From Bradyrhizobium sp. WBAH42 (GTDB lineage Bacteria > Pseudomonadota > Alphaproteobacteria > Rhizobiales > Xanthobacteraceae), in contig NZ_CP036533.1 of the NCBI RefSeq assembly GCF_024585265.1, forward strand, positions 6,829,001 through 6,893,000: DNA of 64,000 bases, read 5' to 3'. A model generated the notes under the pieces. The model was given only the letters and a program-made list of their open reading frames with translations. It was not told the DNA's origin and ran no database searches. Below, one piece after another: positions 55,014 to 63,990 of this stretch. Position 1 is the stretch's first letter; each line of letters begins with the position of its first letter. The position numbers were made by a program, and so were the translations under genes.

Positions 55014-55703
55014 ATGCGAATTCTTCTGGTTGATCATCATGCGGACTTTGCCCGCCACGTGAAGGAAGTGCTGCTAAGTTGCGGCTTCGCCGTCGACGTA
55101 ACACGCACGCTGGATGAGGCGGCGGCCGCGCTCGATTGCGCGAACTACCACATGGTCCTGCTCGAATCGGCTTTGCCCGATGGCGACGGATTGGACTGGC
55201 TGAAGCAGTTGCGGCGCGAGGGACGGTCAATGCCCACCATGATGATGAGCAGTCTCAATGATCTCGGCCGGCGGATTGCGATTTTCAATGCGGGCGCGGA
55301 TGATTTTCTGCCTAAGCCCGTGTCTACCGACGAACTCATTGCTCGTATGCGAGCGATTTTACGACGGTCAACGCAAATGACGGCGCCGGTGGTGACATTC
55401 GGGAATCTGCATTTCGATCCGATCGCGCGACAGGTATCGGTCGGTGGTCGTATCCTCAGAATTGCGCGCCGGGAAGTGTGCATTCTTGAACATCTGCTCA
55501 ACCGAGCGGGCCGTACCGTACCGCGCGCATCGCTTGAAGATAGCTTGTATGCATTTGACGACGAAGTCTCGACCAATGCGCTGGAAGTCGGCATCTATCG
55601 CTTGCGCACGCATTTGAGCCAGGCGGGTGCAACACTCAGGATCAAGACCGCGCGCGGTGTCGGTTACACCCTTGAACTCATTGGCGCAGCCTCGGCTGCC
55701 TAG
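55014..55703 (+). CDS. ttsI: TtsI-like OmpR-family response regulator
   Basis: 229 residues, ATG 55014 after GAGAGG. N-terminal receiver (ILLVDHHADFARHVKEVLLS; MMSSLNDLGRRIAIFNAGAD; FLPKPVSTDEL) and C-terminal winged helix (LRIARREVCILEHLLNRAGR; SLEDSLYAFDDEVSTNALEV; VGYTLEL). The phospho-acceptor Asp is Glu (E51 in VLLESALPDGDG) and the acidic pair is DHH, as reported for rhizobial TtsI, the activator of tts-box promoters. Nod box 1.5 kb upstream and tts boxes nearby support this. A sensor kinase is not adjacent. Some other OmpR-type regulator is the alternative. Confidence 0.7.
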   Translation: MRILLVDHHADFARHVKEVLLSCGFAVDVTRTLDEAAAALDCANYHMVLLESALPDGDGLDWLKQLRREGRSMPTMMMSSLNDLGRRIAIFNAGADDFLPKPVSTDELIARMRAILRRSTQMTAPVVTFGNLHFDPIARQVSVGGRILRIARREVCILEHLLNRAGRTVPRASLEDSLYAFDDEVSTNALEVGIYRLRTHLSQAGATLRIKTARGVGYTLELIGAASAA

Positions 55704-55772
55704 CCAATCGAACCTGAAAGCGATACTCCCTTGAACATCGTTGACAATGCCGCCTGCGCTGATGAGCCGTCC

Positions 55773-57185
55773 ATGGTGGCAGGCCGCTCGCACCATGCCA
55801 CTTTTCACCGTCTCTGCTACGCCCTCTGCGCAGTCGCTCTGTTATTTCCGTTTGCTGCCACAGCTCAGACAAAGCGAGATGGCAAAGCAGAACAGCCACG
55901 CGCGGGATTTGGCAGCACCACTGGCACGCTTAGCCTTGCATCCTCGCAGGGCAAGACAGTTCATCTGACCGGACCGGCTGCGAGCATTTTTGTCGCGGAC
56001 CCGGCGATTGCGGACTATCAGGCGCCGTCGAACACCACGATCTTCGTCTTTGGCAAAAAGTCGGGACGGACGAGCCTGTTCGCCCTGAACGACAAGGGAG
56101 AGGCTCTGGCTGAGCTGCGTATTGTCGTTACTCAACCGATCGAGGATCTGCGGGCCGCGCTGAAGGCCGAGGTCGGCGACTATCCGATACAAGTCAGCTA
56201 TACCCCCCGCGGCGCGATTCTTAGCGGGACCGCGCCCAATGCCGATGTTGTCGAGAACGCCAGGAAGGTCACTGAGCAGTTTCTTGGGGCGGGCGCGCTG
56301 GTTGCCAACAAGATACAGGTCGCTAGCTCGTTGCAGGTGAATCTCAGCGTACGGGTGGCAGAAGTCTCCCGCAGCGCGGTCAAGGATCTCAATATCCACT
56401 TCACTGCCTCCGGCCCAAGCGGCGCTTTCCTCATTAGCGGCAAAGAGGGGGGGGCCGGCGCGGCCGGCGGCGGCGGCACGATCGGGATCGGGGTTAGCGC
56501 CGGCAATACCAACCTCAGCGCTCTTCTCGACGCCCTCGCGAGCGAGCACCTCGCCTCAATCCTGGCTGAGCCGAATCTGACGGCAATGTCCGGCGAAGCC
56601 GCAAGCTTTCTCGCCGGCGGAGAATTCCCGATTCCAGTCATGCAGGACAATCGACAGGTTTCCGTCCAATTCCGGCAGTTCGGCGTGAGCCTGGAATTCG
56701 TCCCGACTGTGCTTAACAACAACCAGATCAATATACGTGTGAAACCCGAAGTCAGCGAATTGTCGAGCGAAGGCGAAGTCAGAATCAATGGCATGGCGGT
56801 CCCTGCACTCTCGACGCGACGCGCGAGCACCGTTGTCGAGCTAGCCAGCGGTCAGAGCTTTGCAATCGGCGGCCTCATCAGGCGCAACTTCAACACTGAC
56901 ATCCGCGAGTTTCCCTGGCTCGGCGATGTGCCGATCCTAGGGGCGCTGTTTCGCTCCTCAGATTTTCAAAAACGTGAAACCGAGCTGGTCATTATTGTCA
57001 CGCCCTACATCGTGCGGCCGGCATCGAACCCAAACAAGATGAGTGCGCCGACGGACCGCATCTCACCTCCTTCAGACGCGGGGCGCATTTTGACGAACAC
57101 GGTGGCCCGGCCGCCGCGGGACCGCGATGCGCCTCGCACCAGCGCACCAGGATTGACCGGCAGCGCCGGCTTTATCATCGAATGA
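55773..57185 (+). CDS. Second CpaC-type secretin, next to the TtsI-like regulator
   Basis: About 470 residues. The start is taken at ATG 55773, which makes a normal signal peptide (HRLCYALCAVALLFPFAATA); a TTG at 55731 has no ribosome site. Domain order as in CpaC: pilus N-terminal domain (SQGKTVHLTGPAASIFVADP), BON-like (YTPRGAILSGTAPNADVVEN), Gly-rich linker (GGAGAAGGGG), secretin (LAEPNLTAMSGEAASFLAGG; VPILGALFRSSDFQKRETEL). It is a paralogue of the gene at 21967 and not a T3SS rhcC secretin. Followed directly by a CpaD-like gene. Confidence 0.82.
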   Translation: MVAGRSHHATFHRLCYALCAVALLFPFAATAQTKRDGKAEQPRAGFGSTTGTLSLASSQGKTVHLTGPAASIFVADPAIADYQAPSNTTIFVFGKKSGRTSLFALNDKGEALAELRIVVTQPIEDLRAALKAEVGDYPIQVSYTPRGAILSGTAPNADVVENARKVTEQFLGAGALVANKIQVASSLQVNLSVRVAEVSRSAVKDLNIHFTASGPSGAFLISGKEGGAGAAGGGGTIGIGVSAGNTNLSALLDALASEHLASILAEPNLTAMSGEAASFLAGGEFPIPVMQDNRQVSVQFRQFGVSLEFVPTVLNNNQINIRVKPEVSELSSEGEVRINGMAVPALSTRRASTVVELASGQSFAIGGLIRRNFNTDIREFPWLGDVPILGALFRSSDFQKRETELVIIVTPYIVRPASNPNKMSAPTDRISPPSDAGRILTNTVARPPRDRDAPRTSAPGLTGSAGFIIE

Positions 57186-57194
57186 GGATCGTCA

Positions 57195-57857
57195 ATGACC
57201 TTACGACATTTGTGTCACTTGATCGTTATTGGGACAACATTGGGCGGCTGCGCAAATAGTGCCTCGATCCATCTCGGGCCGGCTGAACAAGCAATACAAG
57301 TCGAGCAGAAGAAACGTATCTTGTTCCTGCAGAGCCTACGTGGCTCCGAAAAGCATCAGCTGCGGAGCTTTATCGCGAACGTCAGCGGCGGCCGGCGGGA
57401 TGCACTCCATGTGGATGTCACCGGCTCACCCAGGCTCATTGCCCAAGTGGCGCACGAGGCCCGCGCCATGGGCGTTGCTCCTTATAACATCCGCCTGTCC
57501 GCTTCCCCCGTCGATTTGCCGCCCCGTTCCGGCGTGAGGATCGAGGCGATCACCTTTGATGCCCATCCTCCGATCTGTCCGTCGCTTTTGATCGTCGGAC
57601 CAGCCGTGAACGACAATTCGTTCGAACCCACGCTTGGTTGCTCGACCAAGAACAATCTGGCAGTTATGGTAAACGATCCGCTCGACCTGCTGGATAATCG
57701 ATCTGTGATCACAAGTAATGGCGATCGCGCCGCCATTCCTCTGGCCAACTACGGTACCTTCCCCCCGCGTAACAAGAGCAACGGAGAAGAGGGACCAGGT
57801 ACGGCAGCCCCGAACGCGGCGGGAACGACAGCACCGAATGTACAGCCGCTCCGATAG
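57195..57857 (+). CDS. cpaD: CpaD-like pilus lipoprotein
   Basis: 220 residues, nine bases after the secretin gene with GAGG ahead. Lipoprotein signal (MTLRHLCHLIVIGTTLGGC). Central FIANVSGGRRDALHVDVTGS and the family's characteristic C-terminal segment CSTKNNLAVMVNDPLDLLDN identify CpaD. In Tad systems CpaD accompanies the CpaC secretin; here the pair stands without motor or pilin genes, so it may serve the Tad locus at 21-33 kb or another secretion use. Confidence 0.8.
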   Translation: MTLRHLCHLIVIGTTLGGCANSASIHLGPAEQAIQVEQKKRILFLQSLRGSEKHQLRSFIANVSGGRRDALHVDVTGSPRLIAQVAHEARAMGVAPYNIRLSASPVDLPPRSGVRIEAITFDAHPPICPSLLIVGPAVNDNSFEPTLGCSTKNNLAVMVNDPLDLLDNRSVITSNGDRAAIPLANYGTFPPRNKSNGEEGPGTAAPNAAGTTAPNVQPLR

Positions 57858-59026
57858 CAGTTTTTGGCGAATGTCTGGAAATCAACACCGCTGCCCTCCA
57901 TGTGGCCAGCAAGGAGAGACGAGTCGATCGTGACGCGCAAAGCCGCGCTATGGTTTGGGAGTGGTGACGATCAAGCGCAACGTGCCGCACGGCTCAGATC
58001 GAGAACGGATGGTGGATCTTGTTCACCCGCACCAATGGATCTCGTCCGGAAATTCCACGTCCCGTGCGCGTGCTCAAGAAGGTCGCCATCACCACCCTGA
58101 GCGCTTCGACAGTGAAAGCGTGACCGGACCCGCTTATGCGAGATCGACGCCGGAAGAGAGAGTTTGGGGTCTATGGGCGTGTCCAAGAGGGTGACTTAGG
58201 CGTGGCGACCACCGGTCGTTTGACCCCGCGGCGTTATGGCTAGGGAGCGCCCATTTCTAGCTCCATTTCAGTAACCCGCTCGGCAGCTGGTTTGCATCAT
58301 CGTCGTCCCATCCGATCGATGGAATGTCCCGTTACGCGAGTATCACAGTTGCCGCCCCCTTGAACGCTGTGTAAGGGGCACACAGGATTAAACGAACAAG
58401 AGCATGGTTTGTCCTGGGTGCCTGAATTCGCGCGGCTTCACAAGCTAGCGTTGCCTCTCAATAGAACGCCCCGTCCATCAGCAGTCAAAAGCGCTCGGGC
58501 TCTGGCTTCATGGATCAATAGCCGTCGGCAATCCCTGAGCTAATCTGCCGCCCAGCATATCGGAGCGGGTGTTGAAACCGAACATGGACCGAGGTGGTAT
58601 ACGAATGACTTCGTTTCGCTTCTATTCTCGCAGCAGGCGACCACCAACCAGAGATGGCGAGCTTTATTGAAAGCGCGCGTTTCTGGGAATGCTTGTCAGG
58701 AACGCGCAAGAGTGCGCTCAATTCTGGTGCCGCCTATACCGATATCTCGTTGGTTCAAGGAGCGAGCGACCCGTCGCCGCCTCGCGCCCGACCTCCGACT
58801 AATAGAAAGCCCCCGGGTGGCCCGGTCCTCACGATCATCGCGCTGTAAAGGGACCGAGATCTGAAGATCAAGACGGTAGCGAACGTCTGTGGCGCACACC
58901 ACCATTGCAGCTCAACACTTCAGTTGAAGACGCTGTTTTTCATCCGGCGCTTTCTTTGCCCGCTCGAGCGATGCTACAGCGCACGCCCGCCGTATTCCCC
59001 TTTCATTCTACCTTTCCGCCTGGCCA
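57858..59026. other. Gene-poor stretch
   Basis: About 1.2 kb. Frames are short and Arg/Ser/Pro-rich on both strands; none has a ribosome site with recognised product. Nothing supportable seen. Confidence 0.45.
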
Positions 59027-59050
59027 CGTCAGATTTTGGAAAGCTAACGT
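59027..59050 (+). promoter_or_regulatory. tts box 4
   Basis: CGTCAGATTTTGGAAAGCTA then ACGT, about 42 bp before the effector gene at 59092. Shares flanking sequence with the degenerate copy at 50116. Confidence 0.72.
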
Positions 59051-59091
59051 GAGTAGCGGAGTAACGAGAGAACGATGCCAGCGGACTGACC

Positions 59092-61524
59092 ATGGACCGA
59101 TTCAACACGATCAACCCAGCCGATAAAGAGTTCACTGCGTCAGACGCGACCGTGGAACAGCCGGAGCAGCCGAATGCGGCGTTTGAGCAGCACCTGGCAG
59201 GCGTGCGAGAAGCGGGCCCCGTATATCCTCACGCGGCGCTATATGATGTCACTCAGGAAGACGATCGCCTCATCCAAGCGGCGTCGGCCGCGGCTCTCGA
59301 TCGAGGGCAGCCGCCGAGTAAAACCACCGTCGAAATTTATGATCGTCGGCTTCGCAACTTGGCGGACGCACTGAAGAAGTCTGGCAAATCAATTTCTGGG
59401 CTGGATGACGATACGTTGACCCGCTACGCTGAGAAGCTGCTGCCAGGCGATAAGATCATCGCCCCAGCATTGTCAATGGTCAGTCGGTATCGCGAGCCCG
59501 ACGCCAACGCTGGCCCTCTCTCAACACATTATCGTCCTTCCAGGAAAGATGAGAATCTCATCAGGGACGCTGCCGAGGCACGCTTTGGTCGACGGATCGG
59601 CAAGAGTAGAGCCGAGGGCTATGCGAGCGCTCTGCGGAGGTTGGCGGCAGCGCTCCGCCCCCTGTCCATTGCCGAGCTCAATGATGATATCCTGCTTGGC
59701 CACGCGCACAAATTGTTTCCGAATGACAAGGCCCTCATCACCGCCTTGAACGCCTTTCGCGACTATCGCGCGATCAGGCAGAACAATTTGGGCGGGGAAG
59801 GAGGCAGTTCGCGCAAGGTCACTCAGCCGTCCGCTTCCTCGCCCATGCGGCCGGCCGATGAGCAGCCGACAGTAAACGTTGCGGAGGGGCGCGGCTCATT
59901 GCCGCCCGGGTTCAATGCTCCGCAGGTCTGGCATGGAGTGGGGTTAGCCCATTCTCCTGTACAAAGTGTCGTCCAGGATGTGCTTTTCGATGCCGCGGAT
60001 GGCGAGCACCTCTTGCCCGCGACAATGCTTGGGCCAACGGTCAGTTCAATGCCCCAATCGCCGGTGCAAAGTGTCGCTCAGGAAGCCCTTTTCGATGCCG
60101 CGGACCGCGAGAAGCTCTTGTCGGGGGCGACCTCCGATGCACCGGTGTCTTGGCCAAGGATGAGTTCCACTATCCACTCGCCGGTGCAAAGTGTCCCTCA
60201 GGACGCGCTTTTCGATGCCGCGGTCCGCGAGAACCTCATGCCGTCGCCGACCTTCGATGCACTGGTGCCTTGGCCAACAATCAGTTCAGCCATCCACTCG
60301 CCGGTGCAAAGTGTCCCTCAGGAGGCGCTTTTCGATGCCGCGGATCGCGAGAACCTCATGCCGGCGCCGACCTTCGATGCACTGGTGCCTTGGCCAACGA
60401 TGAGTTCAACCATCCCCTCGCCGGTGCAAAGTGTCCCTCAGGACGCGCTTTTCGATGCCGCGGATCGCGAGAACCTCATGCCGGCGCCAACCTTCGATGC
60501 ACTGCTGCCTTGGCCAACGATGAGTTCAACCGTCCCCTCGCCGGTGCAAAGTGTTGCTCAGGAAGAGCTTTTCGATGCCGCCACTTGGCAGGCGAGCTCG
60601 AGGGAGCCGAATTCCGCCTCTGAAGACCACTTTCGGCAGATGATGAACGAAGGCGCTGGGGCCCAGACCACGCTTGAGCAGACGTTCGTGGCAGCTGGCG
60701 AGCCCTTTGATGCGTCTTTGAGCGTCCCCGAAGATTTCTCCCATGGGACTCAGGCCGCGCCGAATATGATGCACAGGCTTCGCCGCTGGGGCCTCTTGCC
60801 GGATGCAGCACAGCGGGTAAAGGCCTACGATATTCGAGGTGAACGCTATATGGCCGTCTTGGGACCGGGAGGACTTAATGATGTTCAGCTCGTCCATCTG
60901 CGGTCGCCCGCTGTCGGTGATACGTTCGATGTTTCGTTCGCCGTTCCCAAGAATTTTTCCCATCGCACCCAGCTGGCCCCCGACATGATGCTGACCACCT
61001 TGGGCCAGTGGGACTTCTTGCCTGTTGCGGAACATCCAATCATGAACTTTGAGATCGGCGGCGAACGCTACACGGCCATATTGGGACCGGCAGGGCCCAA
61101 GGACGTTCAGCTCATTCATCACCCTCGGCCCGCTTTGCCGGGCGAAGCTACGCCTGCGGCACCGAGGACTCGCTCAGATATCTACGGCGGTCTGGCGCCA
61201 GGCCTTGATTCGGCGGCTCCCTTCGAATGGAGCGGGGACGCTCCCTCGGTGCTGGCGCCGAACCTTCCTCTGTCGTCTGCCGCACCTGCATCAGGCCATC
61301 AGCCAGTCCCGCAAGCGCCTGAACTGGGAGAGTTCTTGAGCGACGGATGGACGCACGCCTCCCAAGAGGCTTCGCCTGCCGTGATCGACACACTGCAGAG
61401 TCTAGGCCTTCTGCCGAGCCGGGACGTCCCAATGACCGCTTTTTTTATCCACGGTCAGCTCTACACGGCAGAAAGCCTACCGGGAGGCCGCGTTCTTCTC
61501 TTCCATCAGCCACAATTTGGCTGA
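59092..61524 (+). CDS. Large repeat-rich putative type III effector
   Basis: 810 residues, tts box upstream, no signal peptide. Three repeat blocks: (a) residues ~55-210, two helical copies (DDRLIQAASAAALDRGQPPS / DENLIRDAAEARFGRRIGKS, each ending in ..ALxxxxxYR); (b) ~290-500, five to six copies of a 35-40-residue unit starting SPVQSVPQDALFDAADRENL; (c) ~540-810, three copies of an ~80-residue unit (VPEDFSHGTQAAPNMMHRLR; WGLLP; GERYMAVLGPGGLNDVQLVH), the third diverged. Repeats of this type occur in Bradyrhizobium effectors related to NopD, but no protease domain was seen here. The first ATG after the tts box, at 59074, is closed after four codons, and 59092 lacks a strong ribosome site. Confidence 0.72.
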   Translation: MDRFNTINPADKEFTASDATVEQPEQPNAAFEQHLAGVREAGPVYPHAALYDVTQEDDRLIQAASAAALDRGQPPSKTTVEIYDRRLRNLADALKKSGKSISGLDDDTLTRYAEKLLPGDKIIAPALSMVSRYREPDANAGPLSTHYRPSRKDENLIRDAAEARFGRRIGKSRAEGYASALRRLAAALRPLSIAELNDDILLGHAHKLFPNDKALITALNAFRDYRAIRQNNLGGEGGSSRKVTQPSASSPMRPADEQPTVNVAEGRGSLPPGFNAPQVWHGVGLAHSPVQSVVQDVLFDAADGEHLLPATMLGPTVSSMPQSPVQSVAQEALFDAADREKLLSGATSDAPVSWPRMSSTIHSPVQSVPQDALFDAAVRENLMPSPTFDALVPWPTISSAIHSPVQSVPQEALFDAADRENLMPAPTFDALVPWPTMSSTIPSPVQSVPQDALFDAADRENLMPAPTFDALLPWPTMSSTVPSPVQSVAQEELFDAATWQASSREPNSASEDHFRQMMNEGAGAQTTLEQTFVAAGEPFDASLSVPEDFSHGTQAAPNMMHRLRRWGLLPDAAQRVKAYDIRGERYMAVLGPGGLNDVQLVHLRSPAVGDTFDVSFAVPKNFSHRTQLAPDMMLTTLGQWDFLPVAEHPIMNFEIGGERYTAILGPAGPKDVQLIHHPRPALPGEATPAAPRTRSDIYGGLAPGLDSAAPFEWSGDAPSVLAPNLPLSSAAPASGHQPVPQAPELGEFLSDGWTHASQEASPAVIDTLQSLGLLPSRDVPMTAFFIHGQLYTAESLPGGRVLLFHQPQFG
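59953..60590 (+). repeat. 120-bp tandem repeats in the effector gene
   Basis: CAAAGTGTC recurs at 59962, 60067, 60187, 60307, 60427 and 60547: the first interval is 105 bp, the rest are exactly 120 bp. Copies 3-5 are almost identical in DNA, so expansion is recent. All preserve the reading frame (35 or 40 residues). Confidence 0.88.
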
Positions 61525-61779
61525 ATGAGGGGCTCCTCGGCACCTCGGACAGCTCCTCCTTCCTGAGATCTTAGATGGACGCTTCAACGATGCCGGGCGA
61601 TGAGCCAATCCGACCTTTCCAGTGCCACCATGATCTCAAGCAGCTATCAATCAAGTAAGCATTCGGCAGCACGGCGCTCTGCAGAGCAAGTGGTCGAGGA
61701 GCTCGGCCATTTGGCTTTGCCCTCACAGATCCGGCCAGGCGGCTTTCCCGCACCCGGCTCTTCCCGAGGGTAACCCGCG

Positions 61780-62765
61780 TCATATCCGCGCCTGCGCCCA
61801 TGTGCGAGTGATGCGTGGAGTTGGCAGGCGGAAGCGTGCCGTCAGGGTCTCGAACTCCGGCCAGCCCATGCGCCGACTTTTCTGGCTACGCGGTCTCAGA
61901 CAACATCCAGGTCGGACGCACTTCGCGGTGGAAGCCGTCGAGCGCTGGACAATTGTGCGGCCTGCCATAATAGCCATAGTGTGCGCGCAGAACGGCGGCG
62001 AGCCACTCGTGCTGCGTTGCCAGTGGCGCGTGCATGAGCGCTAGGCCTCCTGGCGCAACGCCGTTAGCTTGCGCGTCAGGCGTTTCCCTTCCGTCTTTGC
62101 TTCACGATGAACCGGCCATCTCGGTTCCGCCCACAGTAATGGGTAAAGCCGAGGAAGGCGAAGGTCTCTGGCCGCCGCTCGCCGCCGCTGACGCGAGAGG
62201 GCCGCGGAACCGGCCAAACTCGATCAGCCGCGTCTTGACCTCATGAAGCATCAGGCCGAAGCCGGCCAGCCCCGCCTTGAGGGCAAAGAGAGCATTTCCC
62301 GCGCATCTGCCTTGTTCTCGAAGCCCATGACGAAGTCGTGCGCGTAACGCACGATCACGATAAGACCGCGTGCGTGGCGATGACGCCATTTCTGGCTCCA
62401 GAGATCGGGGATTTAGTGCAGGAAGATGTTGGTAAAGAGCGGGCTGATGCCCGCCGCTTGCGGCGTGCCCCTGTCCGTCTCTTGCTTCTCGCCGCTCTAA
62501 AGAACGCGGCTCGCAGCCACAGCCCGATGAGCTGCAAGATGCGAGGATCGGCGATCCTGTGCGCCCCCATCCGCAACAGCCACTCGTGGTCGACCGAGTC
62601 GAAGCAGCTGGGTATGTCGGCATCGAGCACCCAGTTCACGTGCTGGTTCGTGATCACCGTATGCACAGCATCAAGCGCCATGTGAGGATTCAGCCCCGGC
62701 CGGAAGCAGGCTCCCCTCGGGCTGGTCCCTTCCCTCGATGCGTCCCCTACCTTCGACGACTTCAC
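61780..62765 (-). pseudogene. Group II intron reverse transcriptase/maturase, degraded
   Basis: Minus-strand fragments in different frames add up to an LtrA-like maturase: GLNPHMALDAVHTVITNQHV and NWVLDADIPSCFDSVDHEWL (RT core), then ALKAGLAGFGLMLHEVKTRL and IEFGRF, then a C-terminal piece with RSQKSRRMGWPEFETLTARF and RLPTPRITRTWAQ. Several frameshifts and lost stretches separate them; the YADD region is not intact (IRYADD-like bases are shifted). No clear intron ends were found. The 255 bp left of it (61525-61779) hold only repeat-gene flank. Confidence 0.75.
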
Positions 62766-62859
62766 AGGTAGTATGGACCAGTCCGACTCCCGACCTCAGC
62801 TCGAACAACGGCTCTGGCACTGCCTTTGCCGCTGTCCCCGCTCGTAGGTCCCAAGGTAG

Positions 62860-63600
62860 TCACTTCGAGATTACAGCCCAATGATTGACGTCGAAGTTTT
62901 GTCCGCCTGGGGACGAGGTTATCTCAACGCCGTATTGGACGCTGCCGACGATTATGTCGCCGAAGTATCCTTTCGACTTTATCCATTGCAGGATACTCTT
63001 GATATCCACAGTCTCGCTGTTGGTTTTGGAGCTGCGCAGAAACGAAATAACCTTGTGTTTGTTCCAGCCTTCAAACACGTTCCAAGTGGCTCCCCCCACA
63101 TTCACGCCTGTGTAGACTGGAATCGCGGCGGTCCCTGAAGAGTTATACTTGTAAGAAATGGGCTTAACATCACCGCTTCCGTCGGGATTTCCGGTGTAGT
63201 TGGTCCAAAGCATTATCTCATAGGCATTTGAGCTATCCCAGATATCGTAGGCGAAGTTCCAACGGCCGCCAGTCGGGACGCTCTGGTTAAAGCTTGACCT
63301 GAGGTCGTTGATCGCGCTCAGCGGTTTCCCGACATTGAAAGCTCCGTGGGGATAGCTCTTAATGCCATCAGTATCAGGTTGATTCGACCGCACGCTCCAT
63401 TGATTGATCGAATACACTGAGATCGTCTGAGGCCCAACACCTTGACCATATACGTCGTTGTTCCAGGAATAACCATCAAGGGAAAAAGTACCATACTGAT
63501 CGCTCGAACTCCAGATCGGCGCTTTTGCGGATGCTGGGAATAGCGCAATCATTGTCGCCAAAGGAAGCGCAAGTACGTTAAGCGTCGACAATGCAGACAT
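62860..63600 (-). CDS. GH12 endo-beta-1,4-glucanase (NopAA-like)
   Basis: 246 residues from ATG 63600 (MSALSTLNVLALPLATMIAL) with GAGGTGGAG upstream; a longer frame is rejected. Predicted signal-like N-terminus ends ASAKA. Glycoside hydrolase family 12 features: YGTFSLDGYSWNNDVYGQG, the nucleophile Glu in SNAYEIMLWTNY and the acid/base Glu in YGVEITSSPG. In Bradyrhizobium such an enzyme (NopAA/GunA2) is a type III-secreted effector that cuts plant xyloglucan/glucan; I see no tts box in its upstream 300 bp, which is filled by transposase remnants. Confidence 0.83.
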   Translation of the reverse strand: MSALSTLNVLALPLATMIALFPASAKAPIWSSSDQYGTFSLDGYSWNNDVYGQGVGPQTISVYSINQWSVRSNQPDTDGIKSYPHGAFNVGKPLSAINDLRSSFNQSVPTGGRWNFAYDIWDSSNAYEIMLWTNYTGNPDGSGDVKPISYKYNSSGTAAIPVYTGVNVGGATWNVFEGWNKHKVISFLRSSKTNSETVDIKSILQWIKSKGYFGDIIVGSVQYGVEITSSPGGQNFDVNHWAVISK

Positions 63601-63660
63601 TCTAATCTCCACCTCAGATCTGCCCTCCAGCGAACGAGCAGCAAGCAAAAGTGAGGCCAG

Positions 63661-63990
63661 TCAGAGAACGGCGAATCTTCTTCCTTGTCTTGATGACGTA
63701 CGGAGCGCCTCGCACCTGCTGCATGCCCTCGGGTCGAGCCACTCGGCCAGATCGTCCGCCACGCAATTCGAACCATTGTCACTGAGCAGCCTTGGCCCGG
63801 TGCGATGCTCACGCGCTGGCCCGCCGAGCCACCACAGCGCGTTCTGCAGACCCTCGGCCAAGGCGACGAAGCTATAGCCCCAAGACTGGTGGTCGCTTCA
63901 CGTGGCTCGGGCATCAGCTTCGGATCGCAGGCAGCGCGGGCACGACTCGCCGTCTTAGCTGACTTCAATCGGAAGCCAGTTCAGTTTCTG
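63661..63990 (-). pseudogene. Chimeric insertion-sequence remnant (IS21-like joined to IS3-like)
   Basis: A minus-strand frame reads AEGLQNALWWLGGPAREHRT, the segment of an IS21-type IstA transposase, and then GPRLLSDNGSNCVADDLAEW, the DDE-region of an IS3-type OrfB. The two belong to different families, so two dead elements are joined. The IS3 part continues in a shifted frame (GMQQVRGAPYV). No terminal repeats visible; the window ends here. Confidence 0.65.

Noticed and set aside
55773..57185. Secretin next to the TtsI-like gene as T3SS RhcC
   Set aside because: Domain order, size and the downstream CpaD-like gene fit Tad CpaC; rhizobial RhcC proteins are split and differ.
59953..60590. 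Regular tandem repeats that might suggest a CRISPR array
   Set aside because: The 120-bp units keep the reading frame and have no unique spacers; they code for protein repeats.
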